Part shown: piece after piece, positions 61,985-64,000 of the stretch
Layout of the letters: each line of letters begins with the position of its first letter
Position numbering within the stretch: the stretch's first letter is position 1
Source of the DNA: an uncultured Opitutia bacterium
GTDB taxonomy: Bacteria > Verrucomicrobiota > Verrucomicrobiia > Opitutales > Opitutaceae
NCBI GenBank assembly: GCA_937952235.1
Contig: CALFZM010000267.1
Coordinates: 1 to 64,000 of the forward strand
Length of the DNA stretch: 64,000 nt
Direction of reading: 5' to 3'
Program-made: the position numbers and the translations under genes
Notes under the pieces: model-generated
Seen by the model: the letters and a program-made list of their open reading frames with translations, nothing else
The model's database searches: none
What the model was told of the DNA's origin: nothing

Positions 61985-62632
61985 TCAGGCTGACTTGCGG
62001 ACGGATGAGATGTCGTCGGCCAGGCGCAGCTTGCGCAGACCTTCGAGCGTCGCGTGGACGACCGCGATGTGATTGGACGAGCCCATGGACTTGGTGAGGA
62101 TGTTCTTGACCCCGGCCGCCTCGAGGACGGCACGAACCCCACCGCCGGCGATCAAGCCGGTGCCGGGCGAAGCCGGCTTGAGCATCACGCGCCCACCATC
62201 GTACTCGCCGAGCACGTCATGAGGAATCGTGTCACCCTTGAGCTTCACGTTGACGAGATGCTTGTGGGCATTGGCCGTGCCCTTCTTGATCGCATCGGGG
62301 ACTTCATTCGCCTTGCCGTAGCCGATGCCAACCTTCCCCTTGCCGTCGCCGACGACGGCGAGGGCGGCGAACGAGAAGCGCCGTCCGCCCTTCACGACCT
62401 TGGCGCAACGATTGATGAAGACGACCTTTTCGATCATCGTCGGGCCATCGCCCTCGGCGGGTTTCTGATCGCGGTTGTCGCGACGCGGCCCGCGACCCGG
62501 GCCGCGGTTGCCGCCCTGGCCTCGGAATCCGCCGGGGCCGCGGGGTGCACGCTGCTCGCGCACCTCGGTGGGCGCCGGGGCGCTCTCGGGGGGAGTAGTG
62601 GAGTCCGGAGCGGAAGTGGGTTCAGTGCTCAT
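61985..62632 (-). CDS. rpsE: Ribosomal protein uS5 with RG-rich N-terminal extension
   Basis: A 215-residue protein. The S5 core starts near residue 65 ([30 protein letters not shown]) and includes [18 protein letters not shown] and [18 protein letters not shown]. Residues 1-60 are a Pro/Ser/Thr stretch followed by Gly/Arg repeats ([20 protein letters not shown]), absent from most uS5 proteins. It lies five bases after rplR. Confidence 0.96.
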   Translation of the reverse strand: MSTEPTSAPDSTTPPESAPAPTEVREQRAPRGPGGFRGQGGNRGPGRGPRRDNRDQKPAEGDGPTMIEKVVFINRCAKVVKGGRRFSFAALAVVGDGKGKVGIGYGKANEVPDAIKKGTANAHKHLVNVKLKGDTIPHDVLGEYDGGRVMLKPASPGTGLIAGGGVRAVLEAAGVKNILTKSMGSSNHIAVVHATLEGLRKLRLADDISSVRKSA

Positions 62633-62637
62633 GCTGT

Positions 62638-63000
62638 TTAGAATTTGAGGCCACCTTCACGGGCAGCGTCGGCAAACTGTTTCACCTTGCCATGGTACGG
62701 CGCGCCCGAACGGTCGAAGACGACTGCTTCGATTCCCGCGGCCTTGGCTTTTTCGGCAAATGCGAGGCCGAGTGATTTCGCGCTGGCGAGATTGGCCTTC
62801 AGCTTCTGCTTGCGCAGCTCGGGATCGAGGCTCGAAAGGAACACCAGGGTCGTGCCAGCTTCGTCGTTGATCGCCTGGGCGTAGACGTGCTTCGAAGTAA
62901 AGCGGACAGCGAGCCGCGGACGGGCGGCGGTGCCGTTCACCTTCTTGCGGATGCGCCAGCGGCGGTTCTGGAGCAGACGGGCTTTGGTAATGGTCTTCAT
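62638..63000 (-). CDS. rplR: Ribosomal protein uL18
   Basis: A 120-residue 5S-rRNA-binding protein. Characteristic blocks are [21 protein letters not shown] near residue 28 and [28 protein letters not shown] at the C-terminus. The length is standard. It lies between rplF (11 bases) and rpsE. Confidence 0.97.
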   Translation of the reverse strand: MKTITKARLLQNRRWRIRKKVNGTAARPRLAVRFTSKHVYAQAINDEAGTTLVFLSSLDPELRKQKLKANLASAKSLGLAFAEKAKAAGIEAVVFDRSGAPYHGKVKQFADAAREGGLKF

Positions 63001-63011
63001 GGGTGGTGTCC

Positions 63012-63548
63012 TCAGGCGACGGTCTTGCCTTCCTTGCGGCGAACGCGCTCGCCGACGATGCGCACGCCCTTGCCCTTGTAGGGCTCCGGCGGGTAGTAGC
63101 CACGAATCTCGGCCGTCACCGCGCCCACGAGCTGCTTATCCGCACCCTCGACCTTGAGCTTGGTCTGATCGGTCACCGTCACCTTGATGCCCTCCGGCAC
63201 CGTCATGATGATCGGATGGGAGTAACCGAGCGCCAGGTCGAGCTGGTTGCCCTTCAGGTTGGCCTTGAAACCGACCCCTTGGATCTCGAGTTCCTTGGTG
63301 TAACCATCGGTCACACCCTTCACCATGCCCGCCACGACGGAGCGGGCGGTGCCGTACATCGCCTTGGCGAACCGGGTTTCCTCGGTGGGAGCGAAGGTGA
63401 TTTTCTTGTCTCCGACGGTGACTTTTACGACGGGTGCGAAGGTCTTTTGAACCTTACCCTTGGGACCCTCGACCAGCACGGTGCCTCCGTTCACGGAGAT
63501 CTTCACCTTGTCGGGGATGGAAACGGGTTGTTTGCCGATGCGGCTCAT
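63012..63548 (-). CDS. rplF: Ribosomal protein uL6
   Basis: A 178-residue large-subunit protein made of two similar domains. The start is MSRIGKQPVSIPDKV, then VEGPKGKVQKTF, and the C-terminal KGKGVRIVGERVRRKEGKTVA. The length is standard. It precedes rplR in the spc order. Confidence 0.97.
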   Translation of the reverse strand: MSRIGKQPVSIPDKVKISVNGGTVLVEGPKGKVQKTFAPVVKVTVGDKKITFAPTEETRFAKAMYGTARSVVAGMVKGVTDGYTKELEIQGVGFKANLKGNQLDLALGYSHPIIMTVPEGIKVTVTDQTKLKVEGADKQLVGAVTAEIRGYYPPEPYKGKGVRIVGERVRRKEGKTVA

Positions 63549-63587
63549 GGTTTGAAAAGGATTATGCGTGAGCGACGGAAGGGCCGG

Positions 63588-63980
63588 TCACCAGACGTTG
63601 CAGATAAGCTCGCCACCGGCTTTGTTGCGCCGGCAATCGGCGTCCTTCATGAGGCCGCGGGAGGTGGAAACGATGCCAATGCCCAGTCCGTTCAGCACCC
63701 GCGGAATGTCGGAGTAACGGAAATAGAGGCGGCGACCGGGAGTCGAGACGCGCGTCACGCCGGTGATTGCCGGTGCGCCGTCCACGTACTTCATTTTCAC
63801 GACGAGGGTCTTGTGCCCGTTGCCATCCTGGCCGTCGGCGTAATCGGCGATATAGCCCTCCGCCTTGAGGATCGCGGCGATGCTCGCCTTGAGCGTGGAG
63901 TGCGGGCTCACGCACTCGTCGAGACGCGCCTTGCTGGCATTGCGGAGACGCGTGAGAAAATCACTGATCGGATCGGTCAT
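63588..63980 (-). CDS. rpsH: Ribosomal protein uS8
   Basis: A 130-residue 16S-rRNA-binding protein. The start is MTDPISDFLTRLRNASKA, and the C-terminal STSRGLMKDADCRRNKAGGELICNVW is the diagnostic uS8 signature. It is the first complete gene of the ribosomal run in this window; the operon presumably continues beyond the right edge (rpsN, rplE). Confidence 0.97.
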   Translation of the reverse strand: MTDPISDFLTRLRNASKARLDECVSPHSTLKASIAAILKAEGYIADYADGQDGNGHKTLVVKMKYVDGAPAITGVTRVSTPGRRLYFRYSDIPRVLNGLGIGIVSTSRGLMKDADCRRNKAGGELICNVW

Positions 63981-64000
63981 GGTGGATGTTTATTGCTGCG

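Noticed and set aside
1..64000. tRNA, rRNA, integrase, transposase or att sites
   Set aside because: No cloverleaf or rRNA sequence was recognised by eye, and no mobile-element protein appears among the supported genes. A tRNAscan run would settle the RNA question.

Overview
The window looks like chromosomal DNA from a high-GC member of the Verrucomicrobiota, most plausibly an Opitutaceae-type bacterium. This is inferred from gene content, not from a marker-gene comparison. The supporting features are a DUF1592/DUF1552 gene pair, an FPTTRW-type ECF sigma factor coupled to a WD40 serine/threonine kinase, an exosortase-EpsI fusion, many Tat- or Sec-exported enzymes, and extended ribosomal proteins. 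No phage, plasmid, transposase, CRISPR, tRNA or rRNA gene was seen.

Layout. 1-7.3 kb (+): the tail of an unknown gene, a HIT protein, a translationally coupled ABC module (ATPase-permease-ATPase-permease), an exported protein of unknown function, and an ECF sigma/anti-sigma-like pair. 7.4-11.8 kb (-): housekeeping genes dprA, nnr, a small membrane protein, acpS and pdxJ. 11.9-14 kb: a VC0807-like membrane protein and citrate synthase, convergent. 14.1-23.7 kb: a surface-polysaccharide and envelope region with an exosortase-EpsI fusion, two GT4-type glycosyltransferases, a flippase, a GT2 glycosyltransferase, an O-antigen-ligase-like protein and rodA, followed by RNase G/E at 23.8-25.5 kb.

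25.7-41.6 kb is the accessory stretch. It holds a zinc metallopeptidase, a Tat-exported Gfo/Idh/MocA oxidoreductase, a serine hydrolase with Ig and tandem C-terminal domains, the sigma/kinase pair, a polysaccharide deacetylase-GDPD fusion, and the DUF1592/DUF1552 pair. Several families of short dispersed repeats sit between these genes. 41.9-52.9 kb holds a response regulator with a degenerate AAA+-like tail, two tandem esterases (the second fused to an SMP-30-like propeller), a ceramidase-like exported protein, a coupled pair of prohibitin-like SPFH proteins with a small membrane protein, a PQQ/cytochrome c dehydrogenase and an unknown protein.

53-64 kb (-): lnt and a small zinc-ribbon membrane protein, then a clear Rho-independent terminator that closes the ribosomal spc/alpha operon. 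Read from the right edge, the operon order is rpsH-rplF-rplR-rpsE-rplO-secY-(adk-like)-map-rpsM-rpsK-rpsD-rpoA-rplQ. At the canonical adk position there is only a short degenerate adenylate-kinase-like gene without a P-loop. rpmD, infA and rpmJ are absent from their usual places.

The most interesting signals are the degenerate adk relic, a ~148-bp two-hairpin dispersed repeat in three copies plus a fragment, the deacetylase-GDPD fusion, the kinase-coupled sigma factor with an altered acidic motif, and the esterase duplication with propeller fusion.
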